A DNA stretch of 64,000 bases from an uncultured Methylobacillus sp. (lineage in GTDB: Bacteria; Pseudomonadota; Gammaproteobacteria; Burkholderiales; Methylophilaceae): positions 25,873 through 89,872 of the forward strand of contig CAIJXJ010000222.1 in assembly GCA_903824575.1 (NCBI GenBank), in the 5' to 3' direction. A program made the translations under genes and the position numbers. This document shows positions 9,932-19,582 of the stretch, one piece after another. The first letter of the stretch is position 1; every line of letters begins with the position of its first letter. Under the pieces are notes generated by a model that was given only the letters and a program-made list of their open reading frames with translations, did not search any database and had not been told where the DNA came from.

Positions 9932-11199
9932 AGCGCGCCATCGCGCTGGTCGACTGCAACAATTTTTATGTCAGTTGCGAACGGATATTCAACCCGAGGC
10001 TGGCAGGCAAGCCGGTGGTGGTACTGTCCAATAACGACGGCTGCGCCGTGGCCCGCAGCAATGAAGTCAAGGCACTTGGGGTCCGCATGGGCACGCCCTG
10101 GTTCCAGCTCAAGGAGTTGGCCCGACAACATGGCATCATCGCCTTTTCTTCCAACTATGCCTTGTATGCCGACATGAGCAACCGCGTGATGACGATACTG
10201 TCCATGTTCAGTTCGCACCGTGAAGTCTATTCCATCGACGAGAGCTTCCTCGATCTGACCGGATTCGAACGGCGCAATCTGACCGACTACAGCCAGCACA
10301 TCAGGCACACCATACGCCAATGGACCGGACTGCCGGTGTGCGTCGGCATCGGTTCAACCAAGACACTGGCCAAGCTCGCCAATCACATCGCCAAGAAGAA
10401 TGCGTCGTTTGACGGGGTCTGCAACCTCAATGCGATGATGGAAGGAAAGAGGGACGCCTGGTTCAGCCAGATCGAGGTAGAGCAGATTTGGGGCATCGGC
10501 CCGCGCATGGCCCCCCGACTGGGTGAGCTTGGCATTCATAGTGTGCTCGACCTGAAGCGGGCGAACCCAGCCATCATGCGCCGTCAGTTCAGCGTCACGC
10601 TGGAGAAAACCGTACACGAATTGAACGGCCAGGTCTGCCTCGAACTGGAAGAAATGGCGACACCCCGGCGGCAAATCCAGTCGTCCAGGTCATTTGGCGT
10701 GACGGTCTCGGACTTGGCCAGCCTGCAACAGGCGGTCACGCGCTACATGAGCCGTGCCGCCGAACGACTGCGACATCAGGACTCCTGCGCCGGCTCGGTG
10801 CATGTTTATATTCAGACCAACCCGCACGGAGACTCGCCGTACAGCAACAGCATGACGATTCCGTTGTCGCCGCCGACTGACGACACTCGCCGTCTGGTCA
10901 GAATGGCATTATGGGGACTGGCGCGCATCTTCAAGACCGGCTGTCGCTATCAGAAGGCAGGGGTCATGTTGTCTGAACTGACACCGCGACAAGGCATGCA
11001 GGCGGATCTGTTTGCTGCGCCGGACGGCGACCAGAAATCGGCCAGGCTCATGCGCGTGCTGGATCAAATCAACCGTGACATGGGTCGAGAGACCCTGAGA
11101 CTGGCTATCGAAGGCGTCCAGCAACCCTGGAACATGAAGCAGGGCAACAAAAGCCCGGGCTACACCACCAACTGGCGAGAACTGCCGGAATGTAATTAA
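9928..11199 (+). CDS. umuC: DNA polymerase V catalytic subunit (Y-family)
   Basis: Translesion DNA polymerase used in SOS mutagenesis. The 423-residue protein has the Y-family N-terminus [13 protein letters not shown] with a catalytic aspartate at position 9, and the second acidic pair in [10 protein letters not shown] (Asp104-Glu105). The thumb/HhH region, little finger and C-terminal tail follow, and the length matches UmuC. It overlaps umuD by four bases, so the two are translationally coupled. Its stop overlaps the convergent gene at 11196 by four bases. Confidence 0.95.
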   Translation: MKRAIALVDCNNFYVSCERIFNPRLAGKPVVVLSNNDGCAVARSNEVKALGVRMGTPWFQLKELARQHGIIAFSSNYALYADMSNRVMTILSMFSSHREVYSIDESFLDLTGFERRNLTDYSQHIRHTIRQWTGLPVCVGIGSTKTLAKLANHIAKKNASFDGVCNLNAMMEGKRDAWFSQIEVEQIWGIGPRMAPRLGELGIHSVLDLKRANPAIMRRQFSVTLEKTVHELNGQVCLELEEMATPRRQIQSSRSFGVTVSDLASLQQAVTRYMSRAAERLRHQDSCAGSVHVYIQTNPHGDSPYSNSMTIPLSPPTDDTRRLVRMALWGLARIFKTGCRYQKAGVMLSELTPRQGMQADLFAAPDGDQKSARLMRVLDQINRDMGRETLRLAIEGVQQPWNMKQGNKSPGYTTNWRELPECN

Positions 11200-11756
11200 T
11201 GCAGGCGATGCCGGCCCGAAGGCTCCGGCATTTGCAGGATGGAAGTCGCGTCTTCAACCAACGCGGACTGCTCAACAATTTTCTGCTCACGCTGAAACAG
11301 TTCGCTCACCAGTTTCAGCACCTCATCCACCGCCGCAGGCCCAAAATGACGCGCCAGCAAGGCCGTCACGTCTTCCAGCATGTGGCGACGCTGGGCATCC
11401 AGAATAGCTTCCGGCGTAGCGCCAACGAACATCAGCTGCGTTTCATCGCGACCGTCTTCGTGATAGCTGATCACCTCGATGGCGGTGGCCGTTTCCACCA
11501 GACGACCGAGTGCCAGCATGGCTTCTTCCAGTGAATGGGTAAAGTTGCGACCGACTTCCAGAGTGCAGCACATTTCCAGCGTGTAGTTGCGGTCACTGAA
11601 TATGAACCCGGGCTGTTCCGGCTCCAGGCTTTGCAGTTCGTCGAGTTGCTCGACATCGAGATACTGCAGCAGCGGACGCAGTGCGCCTTCTACCTGATGC
11701 TGGCTAACCCCCTCGACCAGTTCGAGGTAGCCGTGGACATGGACTTCCATGCGCAT
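11196..11756 (-). CDS. Conserved protein of unknown function
   Basis: A 186-residue acidic soluble protein with no signal peptide or membrane segment. The N-terminal half looks like a small alpha/beta domain ([11 protein letters not shown], and later [16 protein letters not shown]); the C-terminal half is helical. I chose the ATG at 11756 over one at 11777 because AAGGA lies at good spacing before it. No family is recognised with certainty. It is convergent with umuC and follows the carbonic anhydrase gene on the same strand after a short gap, so it may share that transcript. Confidence 0.75.
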   Translation of the reverse strand: MRMEVHVHGYLELVEGVSQHQVEGALRPLLQYLDVEQLDELQSLEPEQPGFIFSDRNYTLEMCCTLEVGRNFTHSLEEAMLALGRLVETATAIEVISYHEDGRDETQLMFVGATPEAILDAQRRHMLEDVTALLARHFGPAAVDEVLKLVSELFQREQKIVEQSALVEDATSILQMPEPSGRHRLH

Positions 11757-11788
11757 GGAGATTCCTTCAATTTTCAAACAATCTCTAA

Positions 11789-12352
11789 TTATACCCGATC
11801 AGTTTCGGGGACGCCGGCCATGTGATTGTTTTTCAAAAGAATGTAATGCTGCGCGGAATAGGAAAAATGCGCCAGTTCCTGCTCGCTGAGCACTCGCACC
11901 CGTCGCGCCGGGCTGCCGAGGTAAAGGTAGCCACTTTCCAGCGTCTTCCCCTCCGGAACCAGCGCCCCGGCCCCCACCATCACCCGCGGCTCGACAATCA
12001 CCTTATCCATGATGATGGCACCCATGCCGATCAGGCATTCGTCGCCGATACTGCATCCATGCAGTATCACCCGATGACCGATGGTAACCCGGCTACCGAC
12101 CACGAGGGGCGCTCCACCCGGATCCCGGCTTGATTTGTGACTGACATGCAACACCGACAGATCCTGCACATTGCTGCCCGTCCCGATGCTGATGCTGTTG
12201 ACGTCACCACGAATCACCACACCCGGCCATATCGAGACATCGTCGCCCAGCGTTACATCGCCCATGATGCGGGCGGATTGGTCGATGTAAACGTCGCGGC
12301 CCAGTTGCGGGAAGACGCCCAGATAGGCACTGATGTTGGATAGTTTCTGCAT
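11789..12352 (-). CDS. Gamma-carbonic anhydrase family protein (left-handed beta-helix)
   Basis: A 187-residue hexapeptide-repeat protein of the YrdA/CaiE/gamma-carbonic anhydrase family. Repeats such as VTLGDDVSIWPGVVIRGD, IGTGSNVQDLSVLH and IGDECLIGMGAIIMD build the beta-helix. His69, His93 and His98 have the spacing of the three zinc-binding histidines. The family trimer may hydrate CO2, but many members have no proven activity. The ATG at 12352 is only 21 bp from the divergent metX start. A minus-strand TATACT ends seven bases before the ATG, so the message may be leaderless. Confidence 0.93.
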   Translation of the reverse strand: MQKLSNISAYLGVFPQLGRDVYIDQSARIMGDVTLGDDVSIWPGVVIRGDVNSISIGTGSNVQDLSVLHVSHKSSRDPGGAPLVVGSRVTIGHRVILHGCSIGDECLIGMGAIIMDKVIVEPRVMVGAGALVPEGKTLESGYLYLGSPARRVRVLSEQELAHFSYSAQHYILLKNNHMAGVPETDRV

Positions 12353-12359
12353 GCTGCGT

Positions 12360-12367
12360 AGTATAAT
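12360..12367. promoter_or_regulatory. Symmetric bidirectional -10 element for metX and the carbonic anhydrase gene
   Basis: The 8-bp AGTATAAT reads TATAAT on the plus strand (12362-12367) and TATACT on the minus strand (12365-12360). Both point at a start codon six or seven bases away (metX at 12374, carbonic anhydrase at 12352), where transcription would normally begin. Neither gene has a usable ribosome site in the gap. This fits overlapping divergent promoters giving leaderless mRNAs; -35 boxes are poor. Confidence 0.5.
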
Positions 12368-12373
12368 CCTTAG

Positions 12374-13498
12374 ATGCGTGAAATTTTATCTGTCGGCATT
12401 GTCGCACCACAATCAGCCCACTTCAGCGAACCACTGACCCTTAAGTCCGGCGCGACTCTGCCTGCCTGGGACTTGGTCTACGAGACCTACGGCACGCTCG
12501 ATGCCGAAAAATCCAATGCCATCCTGGTCTGCCATGCCCTGTCCGGCACCCATCATGTCGCCGGCCGGCACCACGAGTCTGACACCCACGCCGGCTGGTG
12601 GGACAACATGATCGGCCCCGGCAAGCCGCTCGATACCAACAAGTATTTCGTCATTGGCGTCAACAACCTTGGCGGTTGCCATGGCTCGACGGGACCCTCC
12701 TCAACCAACCCCGAAACCGGCAAGCCCTGGGGTTCCAACTTCCCTTTGGTGACGGTAGAAGACTGGGTAAAAACTCAAGCGCAACTGGCCAGCAAACTCG
12801 GCATCCACAGCCTTGCTGCCGTCGTCGGCGGCAGCCTGGGCGGGATGCAAGCACTGCAGTGGACGCTCACCTATCCCGACCGCGTCAGGAATGCTCTGGT
12901 TATCGCTGCGGCTCCCAACCTGACAGCGCAGAACATGGCGTTCAACGAAGTAGCTCGCCAGGCTATCATCACCGACCCGGAATTCCACAACGGCGACTAT
13001 TATGAACATGGCGTGGTGCCTCGCCGGGGACTGCGCATCGCGCGCATGCTCGGCCACATCACTTACCTGTCCGACGATGCCATGGGCGCCAAGTTCGGCC
13101 GCAAGTTGCGCTCCGGCGAAATCAAGTACAGCTTTGATGTCGAATTCGAAATGGAATCCTATTTGCGCTACCAAGGCGACAAGTTCGCCGGCGAATTCGA
13201 CGCCAACACTTATCTGCGCATGACCCGTGCACTGGATTATTACGACCCGGCGACCGCGTTCGACGGCAATCTGAGTGCGGCACTGGCCCAGGCTCGCGCT
13301 AATTTCCTGGTCATCTCTTTCACCAGTGACTGGCGCTTCTCGCCGGCACGTTCACGCGAGATCGTAAAAGCTCTGCTGGATAACGAACGTGACGTCACCT
13401 ACGCCGAGCTCACCGCAGCACACGGCCATGACGCCTTTCTGATGGAGGATCCACACTACCACGCCATCGTGCGTGCCTATCTGGAGAATGCGGCATGA
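12374..13498 (+). CDS. metX: Homoserine O-acyltransferase
   Basis: Acylates homoserine (acetyl or succinyl donor) for methionine synthesis. The 374-residue alpha/beta-hydrolase protein has the nucleophile Ser154 in [14 protein letters not shown], an oxyanion region in [23 protein letters not shown] (early residues), and the catalytic His in [12 protein letters not shown] near the C-terminus. It overlaps metW by ATGA, the standard metXW pair of proteobacteria, where MetX with MetW often uses succinyl-CoA. Starts at ATG 12374 without a ribosome site, see the shared promoter. Confidence 0.95.
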   Translation: MREILSVGIVAPQSAHFSEPLTLKSGATLPAWDLVYETYGTLDAEKSNAILVCHALSGTHHVAGRHHESDTHAGWWDNMIGPGKPLDTNKYFVIGVNNLGGCHGSTGPSSTNPETGKPWGSNFPLVTVEDWVKTQAQLASKLGIHSLAAVVGGSLGGMQALQWTLTYPDRVRNALVIAAAPNLTAQNMAFNEVARQAIITDPEFHNGDYYEHGVVPRRGLRIARMLGHITYLSDDAMGAKFGRKLRSGEIKYSFDVEFEMESYLRYQGDKFAGEFDANTYLRMTRALDYYDPATAFDGNLSAALAQARANFLVISFTSDWRFSPARSREIVKALLDNERDVTYAELTAAHGHDAFLMEDPHYHAIVRAYLENAA

Positions 13499-14124
13499 CC
13501 CCAGTCCCTGCTCCCGCTCATGTCCATTTCTCCGAAGCCGCCGCCCTGCGCCGCGACTTCGCCGCAATCGCGCAATGGATCAAACCAGGCGCCAAAGTGC
13601 TCGATCTCGGCTGCGGTGATGGCAGTCTGCTAGGATATTTGCGCGATGCGCGGGATGTCCGTGGCTACGGTATTGAAAAAGACGACGCCAATGTACTGGC
13701 CTGCGTCAGAAACGGCATCAACCTGATCCAGATGAACCTGGAAGAAGGCCTGGCCGGCTTTGAAGCGCAATCCTTTGATGTCGTTATCCTGTCGCAGACG
13801 CTGCAAGCCATGTACAACACGGATCGCATCGTGCAGGAAATGCTGCGGGTCGGCAAGGAGGCCATCGTCACCTTTCCCAACTTCGGCTTCTGGCGCCACC
13901 GCCTGCAACTGATCCTGGGCAACATGCCGGTTTCCAAGAATCTGCCCTACCAGTGGTACGACACGCCCAACGTGCACCTGTGCACCATCAGCGATTTCGA
14001 CAACTACTGCCGCACGCACCACGTCACCGTCAGGGAACGACTGGTCATCACGGAAGGCAAAACCATCCATTTGCTGCCAAATCTCCTGGGCAGCCTGGCG
14101 ATCTATCGCTGCGGCCACGCTTAA
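13495..14124 (+). CDS. metW: Methionine biosynthesis protein MetW
   Basis: A 209-residue SAM-methyltransferase-fold protein with the glycine motif [15 protein letters not shown] and the typical MetW segment [31 protein letters not shown] (a conserved signature spanning about residues 128-157). MetW binds MetX and is needed for its homoserine acyltransferase activity in several proteobacteria. Coupled to metX through a four-base overlap. The gene is followed by convergent 14172-14834, with 47 bp between containing a weak GCCC/GGGC hairpin and a T-rich stretch. Confidence 0.94.
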   Translation: MTPVPAPAHVHFSEAAALRRDFAAIAQWIKPGAKVLDLGCGDGSLLGYLRDARDVRGYGIEKDDANVLACVRNGINLIQMNLEEGLAGFEAQSFDVVILSQTLQAMYNTDRIVQEMLRVGKEAIVTFPNFGFWRHRLQLILGNMPVSKNLPYQWYDTPNVHLCTISDFDNYCRTHHVTVRERLVITEGKTIHLLPNLLGSLAIYRCGHA

Positions 14125-14171
14125 GCCCTATTATTAGCCCTGATGGGGCACTCTAAACTTTTAACCTGTTA

Positions 14172-14834
14172 TCAGAATAACCGTGACAGCCCGACCAGCC
14201 CAAACCCCAGCACCAGGCCTCCACTGATTCTGCGCACCCATAGCTGCTGCAGCCAAACCTTCAGGTGCACGGCTGTCAATCCCATAGTCAGCAGGGTCGG
14301 CAGGGTACCGAGACCAAACGCCAGCATCAGCAAGCCACCCTGCACGCCACTAGCCGTCGCCAGGGCGGCGACCAGCACGGAATACACCAGCCCGCATGGC
14401 AGCCAGCCCCATACCAGGCCGAGCGCGAACGCCTGCGGTATGGAGCGCAGCGGCAGCAATCTCCTCGACAGTGGCTGCAGCCGCTGCCACAGCACGCCGC
14501 CCACGCGCTCCAGCTGCAGCACGCCCTGCCACAGACCGGCCAGGTACAATCCAAGCACCACCAGCATCAAGTTTGCCAGTCCGTACAGCAGTTTCTCCAC
14601 CGGCAACACATGCTGCAGAAAAAATCCCGAAGCACCGATCAGACCTGCCAGTACGCCAGCCGCCGCATAACTGGCGATGCGGCCACCATTGTAGGCCAGC
14701 AGAAAAGAAATCCTGGGCCGCTGCCCCGGCAGCGTCAGGGTGACGGCACCGACGATGCCGCCACACATGCCGACGCAATGACCCCCACCGAGCAGGCCAA
14801 CCAGAAAGGCAGCAAATACAGATAATTCAGGCAT
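14172..14834 (-). CDS. TauE/SafE-like (cytochrome-biogenesis type) membrane protein
   Basis: A 220-residue integral membrane protein with about six membrane helices. The first helix carries the motif LLGGGHCVGMCGGIVGA, with two cysteines and a histidine, which is typical of the short sulfite exporter TauE/SafE-type proteins (DsbD-like fold) often linked with copper or cytochrome oxidase assembly. No cco genes are nearby. Substrate unknown. Divergent from the AmpG-like gene across 47 bp. Confidence 0.85.
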   Translation of the reverse strand: MPELSVFAAFLVGLLGGGHCVGMCGGIVGAVTLTLPGQRPRISFLLAYNGGRIASYAAAGVLAGLIGASGFFLQHVLPVEKLLYGLANLMLVVLGLYLAGLWQGVLQLERVGGVLWQRLQPLSRRLLPLRSIPQAFALGLVWGWLPCGLVYSVLVAALATASGVQGGLLMLAFGLGTLPTLLTMGLTAVHLKVWLQQLWVRRISGGLVLGFGLVGLSRLF

Positions 14835-14881
14835 GACGGCATTGTGTCACAGCATGCCAATTTTCGGGTAAGGTATCGCCC

Positions 14882-16198
14882 ATGACGCATAACCACTGGA
14901 AATCAGCCCTCCTCAACCGGCGCATGCTGATCTGCATCTTCACCGGCTTCTCCTCCGGGTTGCCCCTTTACATCCTGATCAGCCTGCTGCCAGCATGGTT
15001 GCGGTCAGAACACGTTGACCTCAAATCCATCGGCCTGTTTGCGCTAATTCAGCTGCCATTCACCTGGAAATTCCTATGGGCACCGCTGCTCGACCGTTAC
15101 AGTCCGCCGCTGGGGCGCCGTCGCGGCTGGATGCTGATTTCACAACTGGCCCTGCTGTGCTCCATTCCAGGCTTTGGTTGGCTCCACCCCACCCTCGACC
15201 TGTGGACCATTGCCTGGCTGGCCGGCACGATCGCCTTTTTCAGCGCCACGCAGGATGTCGTGCTTGATGCCTACCGCCGCGAACTGCTGCCCGATATCGA
15301 GCTTGGCATGGGCAGCGCCATCCACGTCAACGCCTACAAGATCGCCGGTCTGGTGCCAGGGTCACTGTCGCTTATTTTGGCCGACTATCTACCCTGGAGT
15401 TCGGTGTTCCTCATTACAGCCTTGTTCATGCTGCCGGGCCTCTTGATGACGCTGCTGGTCAAAGAACCGCTGCAAGCGCAGACGACGCCAACAACCCTGC
15501 GGCAAGCCGTGCTGGAACCTTTCCATGAGTTCATCAGTCGTCGCGGCCTGTGTTCTGCGCTATTAATCCTGGCCTTCATCTTTCTCTACAAACTGGGCGA
15601 CAGCATGGCCACCGCCCTGGCCACCCCGTTCTATCTCGACATGGGATTCAGCAAGACCCAGATCGGGCTGGTGGCAAAGAATGCCGGCCTGTGGCCCAGT
15701 GTCATCGGCGGATTGTTAGGTGGTGCCTGGATGCTGCGGCTCGGCATCAACCGTGCACTATGGCTGTTCGGCGGGATGCAGATGATCGCGATCCTCGGCT
15801 TCGCCTGGCTGGCCTGGCTGGGTCGGCACGCAGCGCCTGGTGCGGCAGAATTGACGCAACTTGCCCTGGTCATCGGCATTGAAGCCTTCGGCGTTGGTCT
15901 CGGCACCGCCGCCTTCGTCGCCTTCATCGCCAAGACCACGCATCCACTCTATACCGCCACCCAGTTCGCCTTGTTCACCAGCCTGGCTGCGGTACCGCGC
16001 ACCGTGGCCAATGCCGGTGCCGGCTGCCTGGTAGAAGATGGTGCGTTACACCTGGCCGGCTGGCTGCCCGCCATTCCCTGCGCCGGCATGGGCTGGACCC
16101 GGTTCATGCTGATATGCTTCTTGCTGGCCGTACCAGGCATGCTGTTGCTGCATTGGGTCGCGCCTTGGAACGGCAAACGTAAAACGCTGCAGGCCTAA
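14882..16198 (+). CDS. ampG: AmpG-family muropeptide MFS permease
   Basis: A 438-residue, 12-helix major facilitator. The N-terminus RMLICIFTGFSSGLPLYIL and the LPFTWKFLWAPLLDRY segment are hallmarks of AmpG, which imports anhydro-muropeptides for cell-wall recycling. SATQDVVLDAYRRELL is also typical. The next gene on the same strand encodes a MliC-type lysozyme inhibitor lipoprotein, another link to peptidoglycan. AmpG-like paralogues also exist in proteobacteria, so the exact substrate is an inference. Confidence 0.85.
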   Translation: MTHNHWKSALLNRRMLICIFTGFSSGLPLYILISLLPAWLRSEHVDLKSIGLFALIQLPFTWKFLWAPLLDRYSPPLGRRRGWMLISQLALLCSIPGFGWLHPTLDLWTIAWLAGTIAFFSATQDVVLDAYRRELLPDIELGMGSAIHVNAYKIAGLVPGSLSLILADYLPWSSVFLITALFMLPGLLMTLLVKEPLQAQTTPTTLRQAVLEPFHEFISRRGLCSALLILAFIFLYKLGDSMATALATPFYLDMGFSKTQIGLVAKNAGLWPSVIGGLLGGAWMLRLGINRALWLFGGMQMIAILGFAWLAWLGRHAAPGAAELTQLALVIGIEAFGVGLGTAAFVAFIAKTTHPLYTATQFALFTSLAAVPRTVANAGAGCLVEDGALHLAGWLPAIPCAGMGWTRFMLICFLLAVPGMLLLHWVAPWNGKRKTLQA

Positions 16199-16290
16199 GA
16201 CGCCAACTAAAAACAGTCCACCTGAAAACCATTGAACCGTACCGGTGACCATGTCAAGATGCGTGTTTGCCAAATCCTGGGGAAACACGC

Positions 16291-16665
16291 ATGCATAACA
16301 AACTCGCTCGCACCACCGTACTGGCTCCTGCCGCCCTCATGCTAATACTACTGGCAGGTTGCAGCAGCATCAAGGTCGACAAGCTGTGGCCGTTTGATGA
16401 CAACTCCGACTCCGCCCGGACGCGCCTGCCCGCCAACACCACCCTATACCAATGCGCCGGCGGCAAGCACTTCCATCTGCGCATCGTCGATAACGGCAGT
16501 AGCGCCTGGCTCATCTATCCTGACCGTGAAGTCAGCCTGACCAAGGCTGCAACCGGATCACGCTACAGCAATGGCATCGCCGTGCTGGAAATCAACGGCA
16601 ACGATGCAACGCTAACCGATGGCACTACCATCACCTACACCGACTGCAAGGCTGCCGCCAAATAG
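16291..16665 (+). CDS. MliC/PliC-type lysozyme inhibitor lipoprotein
   Basis: A 124-residue lipoprotein with signal peptide and lipobox LLAGC (Cys24). The remainder has the MliC pattern: YQCAGGKHFHL at the start, then LTKAATGSRYSNG (the SGxxY-like active loop) and a terminal YTDC, so the two cysteines can form the family disulfide. MliC proteins inhibit C-type lysozyme at the outer membrane or periplasm. The ATG at 16291 has GGGGA upstream; a TTG at 16267 is possible but less likely. Follows ampG by 92 bp. Confidence 0.8.
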   Translation: MHNKLARTTVLAPAALMLILLAGCSSIKVDKLWPFDDNSDSARTRLPANTTLYQCAGGKHFHLRIVDNGSSAWLIYPDREVSLTKAATGSRYSNGIAVLEINGNDATLTDGTTITYTDCKAAAK

Positions 16666-16722
16666 TTATGATGCTCGCGGAATCTAATCTGGGCATGATT
16701 GGCGAAGCTTACGCCATCAGGC

Positions 16723-17937
16723 TCAATTCTGGTCGAAAAATGCTCGAAAAACAAAGTGAGGCCATATCTGTTCAGAATTTAATCCATCACGCCGGATCAG
16801 CAAGTCCTCTACCACCTCCGTTGCGCCGATACAGGATGAAATAGTTGCATCATCGAATGCAATATATCCACCATCAACCATGAATGGCTTCACTCCTTCG
16901 TATGAGTACTTCACAGAAGATGCAATGTCGCAATCAATATAGGCGAAGCTTATTTTTTCCGCCCGCGCCATTACATCATCATTGGTGGCTTCGAAAAATC
17001 CTTTGACCAACACCAAGTTATCAAGCTTCAACACATTTGCCCTCGCTTGTAACTCGTCCAAATCCGTATTGGAAAAATCTCCCGTATCATGTGCATCAAT
17101 AGCTTTGTCGACCTGCGGCATCCCTTCAAAGCTATCCATGGCATATACCCTCATGCCGGGATACAACTTTGAGACAACATACGCCATGAAAATTGCATTT
17201 CCACCCCGATAAGAACCATATTCCACGATGTGCCCGCGTGGTATCTTGTCGAGATAGAATCTCATAATCAGGAAGATGTTCATCATGCACATGACATCTA
17301 CGATGGTGCGATCGCGCGCAACAGCATAGGCCTCCTTAAAAAGAGGGTCGGCCAGTATCTTTTCCCTTAAATTAGTAAATTGGAGACCTTTGCCGCGCTG
17401 ATAACCTTCATAAACATTGCGTCCTTTCCTGATGCCTTTGGAAATTTCCGGAAATTCTGGCAAATATGGCTGAAGGGCTATCATTTTGTTATAACGAGCC
17501 AATGCCTCGTCAAGCTGCCTTAGTTCCATGAGCGCATTGCATCGATTCGACTGGGCTTCGGCATAATCAGACTGAAGTGCAATCGCCTCGTCATAACTAG
17601 CTATGGCCGCACCGAAGTGCTTGAGTTCCTGCAATGCATTGCCACGGTTGAAATAAAGAACAGCGGATTCAGGGTGAATCTCTATGGCTTTCTCAATCAG
17701 ATTGATAGCCCTCTGGTAGTCCATTGCCTGGGCGGCAAGGACTCCCAGCAAATGAAGGGCATCACCGTGCCTGGGGTTTTCTTTTAGAATTTCTTCATAA
17801 AGAGCTTGTGCTTGCGATAGCTGTCCTGATTGATGAAAAGAAAAACCTTGTTGGAACTTTGTTTGCAATTCAACCCGCCTAGCCAATGAGTCTGTCATGA
17901 CCTTTGCTTCCGAATTTTGATTGGAATTTAGTGGCAT
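16723..17937 (-). CDS. TPR protein fused to TylF/MycF-type O-methyltransferase
   Basis: A 404-residue two-part protein. Residues ~25-165 are four tetratricopeptide repeats (for example AQALYEEILKENPRHGDALHLLG and the AIASYDEAIALQSDYAEA unit). Residues ~200-400 form a class I methyltransferase like macrocin O-methyltransferase: SAM motif VEYGSYRGGNAIF, metal-site region SFAYIDCDIASSVKYSYEGV, and a final DDATISSC segment. The family methylates sugars, and TPR fusions occur with glycan or flagellin modification genes. Base composition is more AT-rich than its neighbours and the gene stands alone between core genes, suggesting acquisition. Substrate unknown. Confidence 0.85.
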   Translation of the reverse strand: MPLNSNQNSEAKVMTDSLARRVELQTKFQQGFSFHQSGQLSQAQALYEEILKENPRHGDALHLLGVLAAQAMDYQRAINLIEKAIEIHPESAVLYFNRGNALQELKHFGAAIASYDEAIALQSDYAEAQSNRCNALMELRQLDEALARYNKMIALQPYLPEFPEISKGIRKGRNVYEGYQRGKGLQFTNLREKILADPLFKEAYAVARDRTIVDVMCMMNIFLIMRFYLDKIPRGHIVEYGSYRGGNAIFMAYVVSKLYPGMRVYAMDSFEGMPQVDKAIDAHDTGDFSNTDLDELQARANVLKLDNLVLVKGFFEATNDDVMARAEKISFAYIDCDIASSVKYSYEGVKPFMVDGGYIAFDDATISSCIGATEVVEDLLIRRDGLNSEQIWPHFVFRAFFDQN

Positions 17938-18124
17938 TTGCCCCTCTGTTACGTGTGATCTTGGCTTTTTGTTTTAAAAAGCGCATTTCATACTATCATT
18001 TTCCCAGTTAGCGGCAGGCCTCTCAACACGGCTTTACTTATGGCAGCATTCCCTTGCAGGATGGGGGCCGAGTATGCGTGAACATGATTCTGCCCGGCTA
18101 TACCAATACGCCTCCTGAAATTCC

Positions 18125-18898
18125 TCAAAAATCATAATCAATCGTCAACGGAGCATGGTCGGAGAATCTCTGTTCCTTGTAGACGGTAGCCGCCTTGACC
18201 GTTGCTCCAATCCCTTTTGTAGCCAGCTGGTAATCCAGTCGCCAGCCGACGTTCTTAGCCCAGGCCTGGCCGCGATTGCTCCACCAGGTGTAACTGGCAT
18301 CCGTCGCCTCCGGATAAAGGCTACGGTAAGCGTCCAGCCAGCCGTCGCTCAGCACCTGCGTCATCCATGCGCGTTCTTCCGGCAAGAAGCCCGAGTTCTT
18401 CTGGTTGCCTTTCCAGTTCTTCAGATCAATAGCCTGGTGGGCGATATTCCAGTCGGCGCAGATGATGACCTCACGACCACTCCTTAGCAAAGCCTGCAGA
18501 TGCGGATGGAAGCGCGCCATGAAACTGAACTTGACCGCCTGACGCTCCTCGCCGCTGGAACCGGATGGCAAATAGACCGAGATCACGCTCAAGTTGCCGA
18601 ATTGTGCTTCGATGTAACGTCCCTCGCTATCGATATCGGGCAGACCTAAGCCTTCGACGATGACATCCGGCTGCTTTCTGCTGTAGATGCCGACACCGCT
18701 GTAGCCTTTCTTCCCGGCATAGTGAAAATAACCGAACAGATTGTCAGGCTGCAACATCTCTCGCGTCATGTCGGCCGCCTGTGCTTTGAGTTCCTGCAGG
18801 CAAATGACGTCAGCGTTTTGCTGCGCCAGCCAGGGAAACAGGCCCTTGCTGGTGGCAGAACGGATACCATTGAGATTCACGGATATAATGCGCAGCAT
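18125..18898 (-). CDS. xthA: Exodeoxyribonuclease III
   Basis: AP endonuclease and 3'-exonuclease of base excision repair. The 257-residue protein has the EEP-fold motifs VNLNGIRSA, CLQELKAQ (catalytic Glu), YLPSGSSG, ADWNIAHQ (Asp and Asn) and the final SDHAPLTIDYDF with the catalytic Asp-His. The start at 18898 matches the family; the frame is open further upstream but would overlap pyrE. Only 25 bp separate this start from pyrE, so promoters overlap or lie inside the opposite gene. Confidence 0.94.
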   Translation of the reverse strand: MLRIISVNLNGIRSATSKGLFPWLAQQNADVICLQELKAQAADMTREMLQPDNLFGYFHYAGKKGYSGVGIYSRKQPDVIVEGLGLPDIDSEGRYIEAQFGNLSVISVYLPSGSSGEERQAVKFSFMARFHPHLQALLRSGREVIICADWNIAHQAIDLKNWKGNQKNSGFLPEERAWMTQVLSDGWLDAYRSLYPEATDASYTWWSNRGQAWAKNVGWRLDYQLATKGIGATVKAATVYKEQRFSDHAPLTIDYDF

Positions 18899-18923
18899 GT
18901 GTTTACTTTTAATTTGTTGAAAA

Positions 18924-19568
18924 ATGACCGATTTCAGACAGCAATTCATCCGTTTTGCCATTGAAAACCAGGTACTGCGTTTTGGCGAATTCGTCACTAA
19001 AGCCGGACGCAAGACGCCTTACTTCTTCAATACCGGCCTGTTCAACGATGGCGACAGCCTACGTCAACTGGGGCAATTTTACGCCAAAGCCATCCTCGAG
19101 AGCGGATTGCAGTTCGACATACTGTTCGGGCCGGCCTACAAGGGCATCCCGCTGGTGGCGGCAATTGCCATCGCGCTATCCGACAGCGGATGCAACATAC
19201 CATTTGCTTTCAATCGCAAAGAGGCCAAGGACCATGGCGAGGGAGGCGATATCGTCGGTGCCCCGCTGGCCGGGCGGGTGCTGATCGTGGACGATGTCAT
19301 CTCGGCCGGCACCTCGGTGCGTGAATCGGTGGATATCATCCGCGCCAATGCGGCCACGCCTTGCGGCGTGTTCATTGCGCTGGACCGGCAGGAGCGCGGC
19401 CTGGGCACGCTATCGGCAGTACAGGAAGTGGCGGAAAATTATGGCGTACCGGTATACAGCATCGCCAGCCTGGAAATCCTGATCGACTACTTGCAGCGCC
19501 AGCCGTCCATGGCGCAGAATCTGGTCGAGATCCAGCGTTATCAACGCGAATATGGCATTGTCGCCTGA
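18924..19568 (+). CDS. pyrE: Orotate phosphoribosyltransferase
   Basis: Joins orotate and PRPP to give OMP in pyrimidine synthesis. The 214-residue protein carries the PRPP loop VLIVDDVISAGTSVRES and the AYKGIPLVAAIA and FNRKEAKDHGEGG segments typical of PyrE. No clear ribosome site precedes the ATG; an A-rich tract does. Divergent from xthA by 25 bp. A DUF4124 gene follows 14 bp later on the same strand. Confidence 0.96.
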   Translation: MTDFRQQFIRFAIENQVLRFGEFVTKAGRKTPYFFNTGLFNDGDSLRQLGQFYAKAILESGLQFDILFGPAYKGIPLVAAIAIALSDSGCNIPFAFNRKEAKDHGEGGDIVGAPLAGRVLIVDDVISAGTSVRESVDIIRANAATPCGVFIALDRQERGLGTLSAVQEVAENYGVPVYSIASLEILIDYLQRQPSMAQNLVEIQRYQREYGIVA

Positions 19569-19582
19569 TTAGGAAAACCTTC

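Noticed and set aside
12300..12374. SAM riboswitch before metX
   Set aside because: There are only 21 bp between divergent start codons, too short for a riboswitch.
17938..18124. Small gene in the gap between TylF fusion and xthA
   Set aside because: No ORF with a start, ribosome site and plausible composition was seen.
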